A stretch of 64,000 nt of DNA, taken from CAWKMN01 sp963850765 (GTDB lineage: Bacteria; Chloroflexota; Anaerolineae; Aggregatilineales; Aggregatilineaceae). Positions within the stretch are counted from its first letter, which is position 1. Every line of letters starts with the position of its first letter. The DNA is taken from assembly GCA_963850765.1 (NCBI GenBank), contig CAWKMN010000006.1:310001-374000 (forward strand), in the 5' to 3' direction. This document shows positions 9,678-16,812 of this stretch, in pieces. Under the pieces are notes generated by a model. It did not search any database. It was not told the origin of the DNA and was given only the letters and a program-made list of their open reading frames with translations. Both the position numbers and the translations under genes were made by a program.

Positions 9678-9782
9678 CACAGAGGGAAAATTGTGGAAGC
9701 TGCCCGCCTGGGCACTCCCCGGTGAGAATAGGTCGGGGAGTCGAGAATCGAACTCGAAGTAACTCCCAACGGCACCTCTGTG
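9678..9782 (-). ncRNA. Y-RNA-like unit A with permuted tRNA-like module (YrlA type)
   Basis: The ends CACAGAGG and CCTCTGTG pair to close the RNA. The inner stem strands carry the array consensus: 5' arm AGAGGTGCCGTTGGGAGTTA then CTTCG, and 3' arm ending TTCCCTCT. Between them, reading on the minus strand, come a T-arm-like hairpin (CGAG, loop TTCGATT, CTCG), ACTCCCC, a 14-base loop, GGGGAGT pairing with ACTCCCC, and a D-arm-like hairpin GCCC/GGGC. The order T arm, acceptor 3' strand, loop, acceptor 5' strand, D arm is that of a circularly permuted tRNA, as described for bacterial YrlA RNAs. Its 5' end lies two bases after the discriminator base of the upstream tRNA-Ile. It is the unit nearest rsr. 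Confidence 0.85.
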
Positions 9783-9784
9783 AT

Positions 9785-9858
9785 TAGGCAGGGTGGGACT
9801 CGAACCCACGACCGGCGGCTTATAAGACCGCTGCTCTCACCGTCTGAGCTACCCGCCT
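9785..9858 (-). tRNA. tRNA-Ile (anticodon UAU)
   Basis: A full cloverleaf of 74 bases can be folded by eye. The acceptor AGGCGGG pairs with CCTGCCT (one G-U) and the discriminator is A. The D stem is GCTC/GAGC with loop AGACGGTGA. The anticodon stem is GCGGT/GCCGC with loop CTTATAA. The variable loop is CGGTC. The T stem is GTGGG/CCCAC with loop TTCGAGT. The anticodon is UAU, reading AUA isoleucine codons, and no CCA is encoded. Unlike its neighbours it is in normal, non-permuted order. It lies inside the Y RNA array, two bases before unit A, so one transcript probably yields both. Confidence 0.88.
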
Positions 9859-9881
9859 GCGCAGGGTTCAAAAAATGTGGT

Positions 9882-10016
9882 GCGTAGAGGGAAGGTCGCC
9901 GGAAGGTTTTAGCCTATTGCTCTGCCTGTTGAGCTACATCTCACCACGGTGAGAGGGCAAGACTTCGAACTCGCAACCCATAGGTCCCGAAGTAGCTCCC
10001 AACAGCGCCTCTACGC
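9882..10016 (-). ncRNA. Y-RNA-like unit B, permuted tRNA with the common stem in the anticodon loop
   Basis: Closing stem GCGTAGAGG/CCTCTACGC. The conserved arms are AGAGGCGCTGTTGGGAGCTA then CTTCG, and CTTCCGGCGACC then TTCCCTCT. The inside reads as a nearly complete tRNA in permuted order: CCTAT, GGGTT, a T arm around GAGTTCGAAG, TCTCACC, a two-base turn, GGTGAGA, TAGCTC, AACAGGCA, GAGC, AATAGG. TCTCACC/GGTGAGA is a perfect seven-pair acceptor helix. GCTC/GAGC is a D stem. ATAGG/CCTAT is an anticodon stem whose loop is replaced by the common stem. The T loop appears one base longer than normal. Confidence 0.85.
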
Positions 10017-10032
10017 GCGATGTTCGCGTGTG

Positions 10033-10168
10033 GGCATAGAGGGAATGGCGTCAGAAGTGAAAACTGAGCTACGTCCCCACGTATGGGGACGACAGGAGTT
10101 GCACCTGTGACCTCTCGCATGTGCTGCGAGTGCTCTGACGAAGGAACTCCCAACAGCGCCTCTATGCC
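10033..10168 (-). ncRNA. Y-RNA-like unit C, permuted tRNA-Val-like body opened in the D loop
   Basis: Closing stem GGCATAGAGG/CCTCTATGCC, with the conserved 5' arm ending GGGAGTTCCTTCG. The module reads GAGC, A, an anticodon arm (CTCGC, loop AGCACAT, GCGAG), variable loop AGGTC, a T arm (ACAGG, loop TGCAACT, CCTGT), CGTCCCC, a short loop, GGGGACG, TA, GCTC. GGGGACG/CGTCCCC is a perfect acceptor helix and GCTC/GAGC is a D stem formed across the module, so the common stem sits where the D loop would be. CGTCAGA/TCTGACG extends this junction. The anticodon position reads CAC, as in tRNA-Val, but position 33 is G instead of U and the T loop lacks TTC, so it is unlikely to work in translation. Confidence 0.83.
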
Positions 10169-10187
10169 GTGTATGTACTTGTTAAGG

Positions 10188-10269
10188 GGCGCGGAGGGAA
10201 TGTCGCCGGAAGTTGCAGGTCTCGCTCCTGCGCGTTATCCGAAGTAGCTCCCGACAGCGCCTCCGCGCC
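10188..10269 (-). ncRNA. Y-RNA-like unit D, minimal form without tRNA module
   Basis: Closing stem GGCGCGGAGG/CCTCCGCGCC. The conserved arms are GGAGGCGCTGTCGGGAGCTA then CTTCG, and CTTCCGGCGACA then TTCCCTCC. Instead of a tRNA-like body there is one small hairpin, GCAGG with loop AGCGAGA and CCTGC. At 82 bases it is about two thirds the length of units B, C and F. The common stem alone may be enough for Ro60 binding; that is inferred. Confidence 0.78.
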
Positions 10270-10286
10270 AGAAGATCCGAATGGGT

Positions 10287-10356
10287 GTGTAGAGGGAAAA
10301 TCGCCCGACGTCTGGTTTCGATCGGAACGAAGTAACGCCGAGCAGCACCTCTACAC
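10287..10356 (-). ncRNA. Y-RNA-like unit E, smallest unit
   Basis: Closing stem GTGTAGAGG/CCTCTACAC over 70 bases. The 5' arm AGAGGTGCTGCTCGGCGTTA then CTTCG diverges more than the others (CGGCG in place of GGGAG). The 3' arm is CGGGCGATTTTCCCTCT. The interior is only about 20 bases and contains no clear tRNA-like hairpins. It may be a degenerate or stripped-down Y RNA. Confidence 0.68.
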
Positions 10357-10376
10357 AAGATCAGGCTGTAAAGGGT

Positions 10377-10514
10377 GTGTAGAGGGAATATCGCCGGAAG
10401 ACATTACTGCTCTGCCATTGAGCTACGTCCTCCATGCGATAGGGAGGACGGCGGGACTCGAACCCGCAACCTGTCGATCCATAGTCGAAGTAACTCCCGA
10501 CAGCGCCTCTACAC
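10377..10514 (-). ncRNA. Y-RNA-like unit F, first unit of the array, with permuted tRNA module
   Basis: Closing stem GTGTAGAGG/CCTCTACAC. The conserved arms are AGAGGCGCTGTCGGGAGTTA then CTTCG, and CTTCCGGCGATA then TTCCCTCT. The module holds a perfect T arm (GCGGG, TTCGAGT, CCCGC) preceded by AGGTT as variable loop. Then come CGTCCTCC, a loop of about nine bases, GGAGGACG as acceptor helix, TA, and a D arm GCTC/GAGC with loop AATGGCA. The anticodon-stem remnants (GTAAT and TCGAC) pair poorly. The common stem therefore sits at the anticodon arm. It is closest to the promoter at 10558-10586. Confidence 0.85.
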
Positions 10515-10689
10515 GTGACCCTTTATGAACCTTATACAGTTGTTAAGAATGGTTTATAGTCTAATACGGGTTTAAACACCTGTAAAGGGTGAATTTTGGA
10601 TTGCATGGCAAGCAGGGGAATACAAGACTTACCGGGGCACTTCAGGAATGAGATTTGCTGGCATATCCAAATCAGGGGTATGGATATAA
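10515..10689 (-). promoter_or_regulatory. Promoter region for the Y RNA array, with a sigma-70-type candidate at 10558-10586
   Basis: On the minus strand TTTACA (10586-10581) is followed by 17 bases and TAGACT (10563-10558). This would start transcription near 10550, about 36 bases before unit F. The region is AT-rich (for example GTTTAAAC near 10570) compared with the genes around it. No gene is visible here. The upstream gene at 10690-11352 ends at the far side, so the array has its own promoter or is read from beyond that gene. Confidence 0.45.
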
Positions 10690-11352
10690 TCAGCGGCGGC
10701 GGGCAGCCCAGGCATCGAAAATATCCTGCACGTGCAGCCCCTCCAGCGTTGGGACGAACAGATCCGCGCCGCGGACCAGCGCCGGATCGCCCACACCGAT
10801 CACAAACATGTTGGCCTTGCGGGCCGCGTCGATGCCGGCCTGCGCATCCTCAAATACGATCGCTTCCGCCGGCTCGATAGCGAGAGCCGCGGCCACCCAC
10901 AAAAACACATCCGGTTCCGGCTTGCACTGCACGACCGTGTATCCATCCGCGATCGCGTCAAACCAGCCAGTCAGGCCCGTGCGTTCCAGGACCGGGCGGG
11001 CATAGATGCTGGACGACGCAACGCCCAGCCTGATCCCGGACTTCCGGGCCTCTGCCAGGAGGCCGCACACGCCGGGCAGGATGTCCTTCGCGCTCATGGT
11101 TTGCAGGGATCGGTCATACTGCTCATCCTTGACCGAAAAATAGGTGGCGATCTCCTGTTCGCTCAGATCCGTATGGGGAAACAGACGGCTCACGCACTCA
11201 CGCCGATGCAGGCCGCGAAAGTGATCCATATCGTCACGGGTGAAGGAGACATGGCCGGCTTCGGCTACCTGCTTCCAGGCCAGGTAGTGGAATTCCAGCG
11301 TGTTCACGAGCACGCCGTCCATATCAAAAACAAAGGCTTTGGGATGGATCAC
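10690..11352 (-). CDS. HAD-superfamily hydrolase, beta-phosphoglucomutase-like
   Basis: A 220-residue cytoplasmic phosphatase or phosphomutase of the haloacid dehalogenase family. Motif I is FDMDGVLVNT at residues 9-18, with the nucleophile and acid aspartates. Motif II is the S in GVASSS. The lysine CKPEPDVF and motif III VFEDAQAGIDAA follow. The inserted cap HFRGLHRRECV resembles beta-phosphoglucomutase. The start is GTG at 11352. It is similar in design to the better supported pgmB at 58016-58645, but no sugar genes surround it, so the substrate is open. Confidence 0.82.
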   Translation of the reverse strand: MIHPKAFVFDMDGVLVNTLEFHYLAWKQVAEAGHVSFTRDDMDHFRGLHRRECVSRLFPHTDLSEQEIATYFSVKDEQYDRSLQTMSAKDILPGVCGLLAEARKSGIRLGVASSSIYARPVLERTGLTGWFDAIADGYTVVQCKPEPDVFLWVAAALAIEPAEAIVFEDAQAGIDAARKANMFVIGVGDPALVRGADLFVPTLEGLHVQDIFDAWAARRR

Positions 11353-11550
11353 GCCGAAACTCTTCTGCCTCTTTGCACGTTATATCCTTCAGAATATAAC
11401 AGGGTTACGATCAGCGAGCGAAGGGCGACACTGGTCTGGACGCGCGTACTTCCCCTATAACCTGATAGCACTTCCAATCTGGGGGACATGCAGCCTGAAG
11501 TGCATCTCACCACGCAACCTTATAGGACGGCCAAAAACGGAGGCTAAGCT
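11353..11550. promoter_or_regulatory. Divergent intergenic region with inverted repeat
   Basis: Between the HAD gene and uppP. GTTATAT at about 11380 and ATATAAC at about 11396 form an inverted repeat separated by eight bases. GGAGG before 11551 is the ribosome site of uppP. I see no other gene. Confidence 0.4.
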
Positions 11551-12357
11551 ATGCCGGACTGGATAGCGGCTATTATCCTGGGTGTGGTCGAAGGACTCAC
11601 CGAATTTATCCCTGTATCATCCACCGGGCACCTGATTATCGCGGGCCATTTAATCGGTTTTGAAGGCGACCGCGCCGCGACCTTCCAGATCTTTATCCAA
11701 CTGGGGGCGATTCTGGCCGTGGTGCTGCTTTATAAAGAGCGTTTCTGGCGGCTGATCCCAACCGAACTGGAGGTGAAGCCGGAACAGGGTATGAGCGGGT
11801 TACGCGGGCTGCTGCTGCTCGCACTCACCACGTTTCCGGCGCTCGTGTTCGGTGCGCTGAGCTATCACACGATCAAAGAGGATCTGTTCAGCCCGGCGAC
11901 GGTGGCCGTGGGTCTGTTGGTCGGCGGTGTCGCCATGCTGCTCATCGAGTTGCGGCTGCCCCCGGTCAAACGCTGCGGCCTGGATTCTATTACGTGGCGG
12001 GAGGCGCTGGCCGTCGGTCTCTTCCAGTGCCTCGCCCTGTGGCCGGGAGTGTCCCGGTCGGCGGCAACGATTGTCGGGGCGATGCTGATCGGTATCGAGC
12101 GCAGAACGGCGGCGGAATATTCGTTCTTTGCCGCGGTCCCCACCCTGCTGGCGGCGACCACCTATGATCTGGTTCAGAGTATGGGATCGCTGCAATCATC
12201 GGACGTGCCGATCTTTGGGATCGGCCTCGTGGTGGCGTTCATCTCGGCGTGGTTTGCCGTCGAGCTCTTCATCCGGCTGCTGGGAACCTATACGCTCAAG
12301 CAGTTTGGCTGGTACCGGGTGGTGATAGCCGCAATGGTCCTGCTGGTGGTAGTATAG
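11551..12357 (+). CDS. uppP: Undecaprenyl-diphosphatase UppP (BacA)
   Basis: An integral membrane phosphatase of 268 residues that recycles undecaprenyl diphosphate to the monophosphate carrier for cell-wall and polysaccharide export. The signature EGLTEFIPVSSTGHL is at residues 14-28 and PGVSRSAAT is near residue 165, the two active-site segments of the BacA family. Six to eight hydrophobic segments are visible and the length is normal. GGAGG lies nine bases before the ATG. Overproduction of this enzyme is known to raise bacitracin tolerance. Its product also serves the glycosylphosphotransferase at 22129-23559. Confidence 0.93.
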   Translation: MPDWIAAIILGVVEGLTEFIPVSSTGHLIIAGHLIGFEGDRAATFQIFIQLGAILAVVLLYKERFWRLIPTELEVKPEQGMSGLRGLLLLALTTFPALVFGALSYHTIKEDLFSPATVAVGLLVGGVAMLLIELRLPPVKRCGLDSITWREALAVGLFQCLALWPGVSRSAATIVGAMLIGIERRTAAEYSFFAAVPTLLAATTYDLVQSMGSLQSSDVPIFGIGLVVAFISAWFAVELFIRLLGTYTLKQFGWYRVVIAAMVLLVVV

Positions 12358-12409
12358 GCAAGCTGTATAGTCTCCGAAGTTCGAGCCAGCACTCAGGATA
12401 ATAACCGCC

Positions 12410-13273
12410 ATGATGCGATTTGGGATTGACCTGCCCAACTTTGGCCCCTTCAGCGATCCGTTTCGGATGATCGAGTTCGCGCGGTTGGCGGAACAGGCCG
12501 GCTGGGATGGCTTTTTCCTGTGGGATCACCTGGATCGCCCGACGCACCACCCCCTGCTGGATCCCTGGATGGCGCTGGCCGCTGTCGCCGTGAACACCGA
12601 GCGGATCCGGCTCGGCACGCTGGTCACGCCTCTCCCGCGCCGCCGCCCCTGGAAGGTCGCCCGCCAGACGGTCGCGCTGGACCTTCTCTCCAAAGGGCGG
12701 TTCATCTTCGGGGCGGGCATCGGCTCCGGCCGCATCGAGGAATGGGAAAATTTTGACGAGCAGACCGATCCCCGGCTGCGGGGCGAGATGCTCGACGAAG
12801 GACTGGACGTTCTCACCGGGCTGTGGAGCGGGCAGCCCTTCAGCTATGCCGGGCAGCATTATCGGGTGCAGGGCAGCACCTTCACCCCGACGCCGGTGCA
12901 GCAGCCGCGCATCCCGATCTGGATCGCGGGCGTGTGGCCGAAAAAAGCTCCCTTCCGGCGGGCGGCCCGCTGGGACGGCATGTGCCCGCTGCTGCCCGAG
13001 GAAGGCGATCCGCTGGCGCACCTGAAAGACGCCATCGACTTCACCCAAAGCTGCCGCCCCGATCCTGCCGCCCCCTTCGACATTGTCTATATCCCCGGGC
13101 CGGTCAGCCGCGATCCGGCGCTTTTTGCCGATCAGGCTGCTCGGGCTGCCAGCATGGGTGTAACGTGGTGGATCGAGGAATTTCGCGCGCCGTCCTTCGG
13201 CACCGACTGGCTGGATCCCTGGGATGTCGATGCCATGCGCGCCCATGTCGCCAAGGGAATACCCCGTACCTGA
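12410..13273 (+). CDS. LLM-class flavin-dependent oxidoreductase
   Basis: A 287-residue TIM-barrel protein of the luciferase-like monooxygenase class, which uses F420 or FMN. It begins MRFGIDLPNFGPFSDP and continues FARLAEQAGWDGFFLWDH, then a VNTERIRLGTLVTPLPRRRPW segment and KGRFIFGAGIGSG, all typical of the family. IPIWIAG follows near residue 167. Substrate and cofactor cannot be assigned. It stands alone, 52 bases after uppP. Two adjacent ATG codons at 12410 and 12413 are both possible starts. Confidence 0.85.
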   Translation: MMRFGIDLPNFGPFSDPFRMIEFARLAEQAGWDGFFLWDHLDRPTHHPLLDPWMALAAVAVNTERIRLGTLVTPLPRRRPWKVARQTVALDLLSKGRFIFGAGIGSGRIEEWENFDEQTDPRLRGEMLDEGLDVLTGLWSGQPFSYAGQHYRVQGSTFTPTPVQQPRIPIWIAGVWPKKAPFRRAARWDGMCPLLPEEGDPLAHLKDAIDFTQSCRPDPAAPFDIVYIPGPVSRDPALFADQAARAASMGVTWWIEEFRAPSFGTDWLDPWDVDAMRAHVAKGIPRT

Positions 13274-13295
13274 GTGATTCAGGAGGTACTGATCG

Positions 13296-14444
13296 GTGAA
13301 CACACAAGGGTTCAACTTCAAAACCGCCCATAGGCAACTTCTGCCGCTGGTTGTGGTGTTACTGCTGGCTTCTGCGCTTTTGCCGGCTCAGGCTCAATCT
13401 GGCGCGGATGGCTGGACGAGCTATCCGCTCAACCTGCGTACCGGGCCGAGCACGAGCTATGCGGTGATCACGCAGCTACCCGGCGGCACCGGTCTGGTCT
13501 TCGAAGCGCGCACCGCCGATTTGAGCTGGCTGTTGGGACACACCGAAGATGGCGCGCTGCGGGGCTGGGTCGCGAGTTTCTACGTGCGCTACCGGGATGG
13601 TTTCACGGCCGCACATCTGCCAGTGAGCGAGGAAACGATCGCTGTCGCCGCAGAAGCACCAGCCGTGCCAGTGGCTATTGGCTCCACCGCCGCCGACGCG
13701 GTTCTGATGTCGATCCCCGTGCTGCCCTCGATCAGCGGGCGGGCCGGGGAGATTTACCAGGGAAGCGGCAACGATCCCCACACAATCCTGAAGATCGGCG
13801 ACTGCAACAGCGAAGAGTGGGAATTCCTCGGCCCTTTCAATGGTGGAAACTATGACCTGGGATCGTACAGCTACTTACAGCCGGCGGTGGATTTTTTCCG
13901 GGACTCGTTCGGCGTGACGAATATCACTGCGCACGGCGGATTTACGATATCCGCGGTCACCGATCCGACCTGGGCCAACAACGGCCAATGTCTGCCCAAT
14001 GAAACGCCGCTGAACTGCGAGCTGCGCCGCTACCGGCCGGGCGTCGCCGTGATGATGTTTGGCTCAAATGATGTGGCTCATCTCAGCCCGGCCCAGTTTG
14101 AAGCCTCCCTGCGGCAAGTGGTAGCCACCACAATCGCGAATGGCACGATCCCGGTGCTGACCACCTTCACGTGGTGTGAGTCCGGCAGCCGTCACGACCT
14201 CGGGCTGCAATTTAACCTGATTACGGCGGCCGTCGCGCAGGAAAACGACATCCCTCTGATCAACTTCTGGCGAGCCGCGCAGGGCCTGCCTAACTGCGGG
14301 CTGGCCGATGCCACTCATCTGAGCATGCCGGTTCTTACCTCCACGGGCCATTTTAACGGCGAGGAGCAGCAGGCGGGGTTTACGCTGCGCAACCTGCTGA
14401 CCCTGCAAACGCTGGATGCGCTGCGCACCTCAGCTTTGCAATAG
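13296..14444 (+). CDS. Secreted SH3-domain plus SGNH/GDSL hydrolase
   Basis: A 382-residue exported protein. It begins with GTG at 13296 behind AGGAGGT. A hydrophobic signal at residues 15-33 ends AQAQ. Residues 38-95 look like a bacterial SH3 domain (SYPLNLRTGPSTSYAVITQL). The rest is an SGNH hydrolase: block I is modified to KIGDCNSEEW, block III is FGSNDV, and the DATHLS motif near residue 343 provides the catalytic Asp-His pair. The nucleophile position in block I reads GDC or GDCNS instead of GDS, so activity is uncertain. Proteins of this plan are common in Chloroflexota. I infer a cell-envelope or extracellular esterase; the substrate is unknown. Confidence 0.75.
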   Translation: MNTQGFNFKTAHRQLLPLVVVLLLASALLPAQAQSGADGWTSYPLNLRTGPSTSYAVITQLPGGTGLVFEARTADLSWLLGHTEDGALRGWVASFYVRYRDGFTAAHLPVSEETIAVAAEAPAVPVAIGSTAADAVLMSIPVLPSISGRAGEIYQGSGNDPHTILKIGDCNSEEWEFLGPFNGGNYDLGSYSYLQPAVDFFRDSFGVTNITAHGGFTISAVTDPTWANNGQCLPNETPLNCELRRYRPGVAVMMFGSNDVAHLSPAQFEASLRQVVATTIANGTIPVLTTFTWCESGSRHDLGLQFNLITAAVAQENDIPLINFWRAAQGLPNCGLADATHLSMPVLTSTGHFNGEEQQAGFTLRNLLTLQTLDALRTSALQ

Positions 14445-14564
14445 AAAATCGGGCGTCGACCAATCGATGTTGAGAGGCAGTTCCCGTGAGCTGGCCACCT
14501 CACGCGACCGGAGCAGACCGCTGCCATGTAGGCCCGGTGGGTCAGGCGAGCAGGAACGGTCGCT

Positions 14565-14586
14565 GGGCGGGTTTGTTAGCCCGCCC
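14565..14586. repeat. GGCGGG palindromic repeat, copy 1
   Basis: GGGCGGG and CCCGCCC flank TTTGTTAG, one base different from the consensus GGCGGGTTTGTTAACCCGCC. It is one of six near-identical intergenic palindromes in this window and could form a hairpin in either transcript. Confidence 0.7.
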
Positions 14587-14637
14587 CTACCGAAACATGC
14601 TAACTGACTCGTTTGCGAGATCACGCCTCACCTCAAT

Positions 14638-15486
14638 CTACTTCGGGCGGAACGCGCCCTGCACCAGTTCCGGCGAGAAATACTGATCCGCGACGGCGTT
14701 TTCGGAGGCAAAACGATACAGCGCCGCCACATAGATCCCGTTCAGCGCGGACCCGATCAGGCTGATCGCCGCGACGAGCAGCACGACGATAGCAATCGCC
14801 AAGACGATGATCACGACTGAACCCGTGGCGGAGGCCAGCGCGATCAGCGGCACGCCAACCAGCAGAATAGCGGCCAGAGTCAGCAGGCCAAACACCAGCC
14901 CAATGCTGAAGTTGCCGACGATCTGCTCGCCCCACGTCCTCTTGAGCAGGCCGGTGCTGCGGCGGATCGCTTCAATCGGGCCGATATTCTCCACAACCAG
15001 GATCGGCACCACCAGATAGGTCGCCAGATTCCAGGCGATGCCCCCGATCCAGGCCACGATCTGGCCTATGAGGCCGCCGCGCTCGCGCAGTGCCCGCAGC
15101 AGCACTCCGACCGTCGCCGCGATCACCGCGTAACCGACGATCTGGCCCAGGTGATCGAGGGCGATGCGGAAGCCATCCGACACGGTGGGATCACCCCCAC
15201 GCAGGCGGATCAGGGCCGCGCCGGTCAGCGCCGCATTGGAGAAGATCACGACGGTGTACATCACGATATAAAACAGAAAGGCGACGACATACTCGAAAAT
15301 CCCGGTATTGTTATCCGCCAGGCGGCCGAATGACCCGGCAATCGCCATCGGCACGGCGAAGACAATCATCACGGCGATGGTGCCCAGCAGGGACACGATG
15401 GGAAACACGATGAGTTCTTTGTCGGCGCGCAGCACGGCATAACTGGCTTTGACCAGTTCCCAACTTCTCGACAACCGCTCAAACAT
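14638..15486 (-). CDS. DUF6159-type multi-pass membrane protein
   Basis: A 282-residue membrane protein. It begins MFERLSRSWELVKASYAVLRADKELIVFPI, the characteristic opening of the DUF6159 family as I recall it. About six hydrophobic segments follow, with a conserved-looking loop RRSTGLLKRTWGEQIVGNFSIG. The function is unknown. I chose ATG 15486, behind AGGAGAG, over an in-frame opening at 15591. The neighbours give no functional hint. Confidence 0.75.
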   Translation of the reverse strand: MFERLSRSWELVKASYAVLRADKELIVFPIVSLLGTIAVMIVFAVPMAIAGSFGRLADNNTGIFEYVVAFLFYIVMYTVVIFSNAALTGAALIRLRGGDPTVSDGFRIALDHLGQIVGYAVIAATVGVLLRALRERGGLIGQIVAWIGGIAWNLATYLVVPILVVENIGPIEAIRRSTGLLKRTWGEQIVGNFSIGLVFGLLTLAAILLVGVPLIALASATGSVVIIVLAIAIVVLLVAAISLIGSALNGIYVAALYRFASENAVADQYFSPELVQGAFRPK

Positions 15487-15757
15487 GAGGATCTCTCCTG
15501 AGTGTGGAAAACACATCTGCTTCGCATTATCCCCCCAAACGCTCCATGTGTACAGACAAGCCGCTGACGAATCGCTGACAATGAGCCGCAAGCCGGCATC
15601 AATCCTGCCGGATCGCCGCCCCGGCCCAGCGGCTCAACATGGTTTCTGTGGGGTTAGAATCGGCGCTCATCGAGCGAATCAGGGTGGCGAAGTTCCGGCT
15701 GGCGTTGTAGACTCTGCGCGTGATCAACACCGGCGCAGTTAGAAGAGGGAACCCGCA

Positions 15758-16784
15758 ATGAGCGACGAGGGCCGTTCCAAAGCGCTAGAATCAGCGCTGT
15801 CCGACATCACCAAACGATTTGGCGATGGGGCGATTCTGCGCCTGGGAGACGCCGCCCATCTGCATGTGGATGCCATCCCGTCCGGCTCGCTGGCGATCGA
15901 TATTGCGCTGGGTGTGGGCGGCCTGCCCCGTGGGCGCGTGACGGAAATCTACGGCCCGGAGAGTTCGGGTAAAACCACGTTATGCCTGCATACCATTGCG
16001 GAGGCGCAAAAACGCGGCGGCATCTGTGCGTTTATCGACATGGAGCACGCGCTCGATCCGGCCTATGCCGCGCGGATCGGGGTGGATGTTAACAACCTGT
16101 ACATCGCGCAGCCCGATATGGCCGAGCAAGCCCTGGAGATCGCGGATGTGCTGGTGCGCAGCGCCGCGTTGGATGTGATCGTACTCGACAGCGTGGCAGC
16201 CCTGGTCCCCCGCGCGGAGCTTGAGGGCGAAATGGGCGACACCCATGTAGGCTTGCAGGCGCGGCTGATGTCGCAGGCGCTGCGCAAGCTCTCCGGCGCG
16301 ATCAAGCAGACCAACACCTGCATGATCTTCACCAATCAGCTCCGCGAGAAGATCGGCGTCATGTTCGGCAACCCGGAGACCACCAGCGGCGGGCGGGCCC
16401 TCAAGTTTTACGCCAGCGTGCGCCTCGATATACGCCGCATCCAGGCGATCAAAGCCGGCGGTGAGGATGTCGGCAACCGCACCCGCGTGCGCGTGACCAA
16501 GAATAAGGTCGCGCCGCCCTTCCGCGAAGCCGAGTTTGACATCATGTTCAACGAAGGGCATCAGCAAGGTGGGGGACGTGCTCGATCTTGCGACTACCCT
16601 GGAGATGATTGAGAAGCGCGGCGCGTTCTTCCGCTACAAGGGCGAATCGCTGGGCCAGGGCCGCGAAAATGCCAAGGAGTTTCTGCACCAGCATCCTGCC
16701 ATGGCGTTGGAGATCGAGAACCTGATCCGCGCGGAGCACGGGCTCCCGGCGATTCACGAGCCGGGCACCGAATCCCCGGCTTAA
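15758..16784 (+). CDS. recA: Recombinase RecA, one frame break near the 3' end
   Basis: The central recombinase for homologous repair and the SOS response. Walker A GPESSGKT lies at residues 66-73. IDMEHALDP, the LDSVAALVP Walker B region, TNQLREKIGVMFGNPETTSGG and the KNKVAPPF segment are all canonical. The first frame runs on to a premature stop at 16612 after EFDIMFNEG. The expected continuation ISKVGDVLDLATTLEMIEKRG is in the +1 frame and ends at 16784. Removing one G from the GGG run near 16557-16559 restores NEGISKVGD and a 341-residue protein. Since RecA is nearly universal, an assembly indel is more likely than a real mutation. GAGGG precedes the ATG. Confidence 0.9.
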
Positions 16785-16812
16785 CCTGTGCATTTCACCC
16801 TGAGGTGAGACG

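Noticed and set aside
9678..10514. The repeated units as a CRISPR array
   Set aside because: Units are 70-138 bases, have internal RNA structure and divergent modules, and lack uniform repeats with unique spacers.
9882..10514. Units B, C and F as ordinary tRNA genes
   Set aside because: The arms are in permuted order, with T arm before acceptor and D arm, so no standard cloverleaf forms.
10169..10528. A 119-codon open frame on the plus strand
   Set aside because: It runs across Y RNA units D, E and F in the opposite direction and has no protein-like features.
15758..16784. Programmed frameshifting in recA
   Set aside because: No slippery heptamer or following structure is evident, and the break is explained by one extra G in a GGG run.
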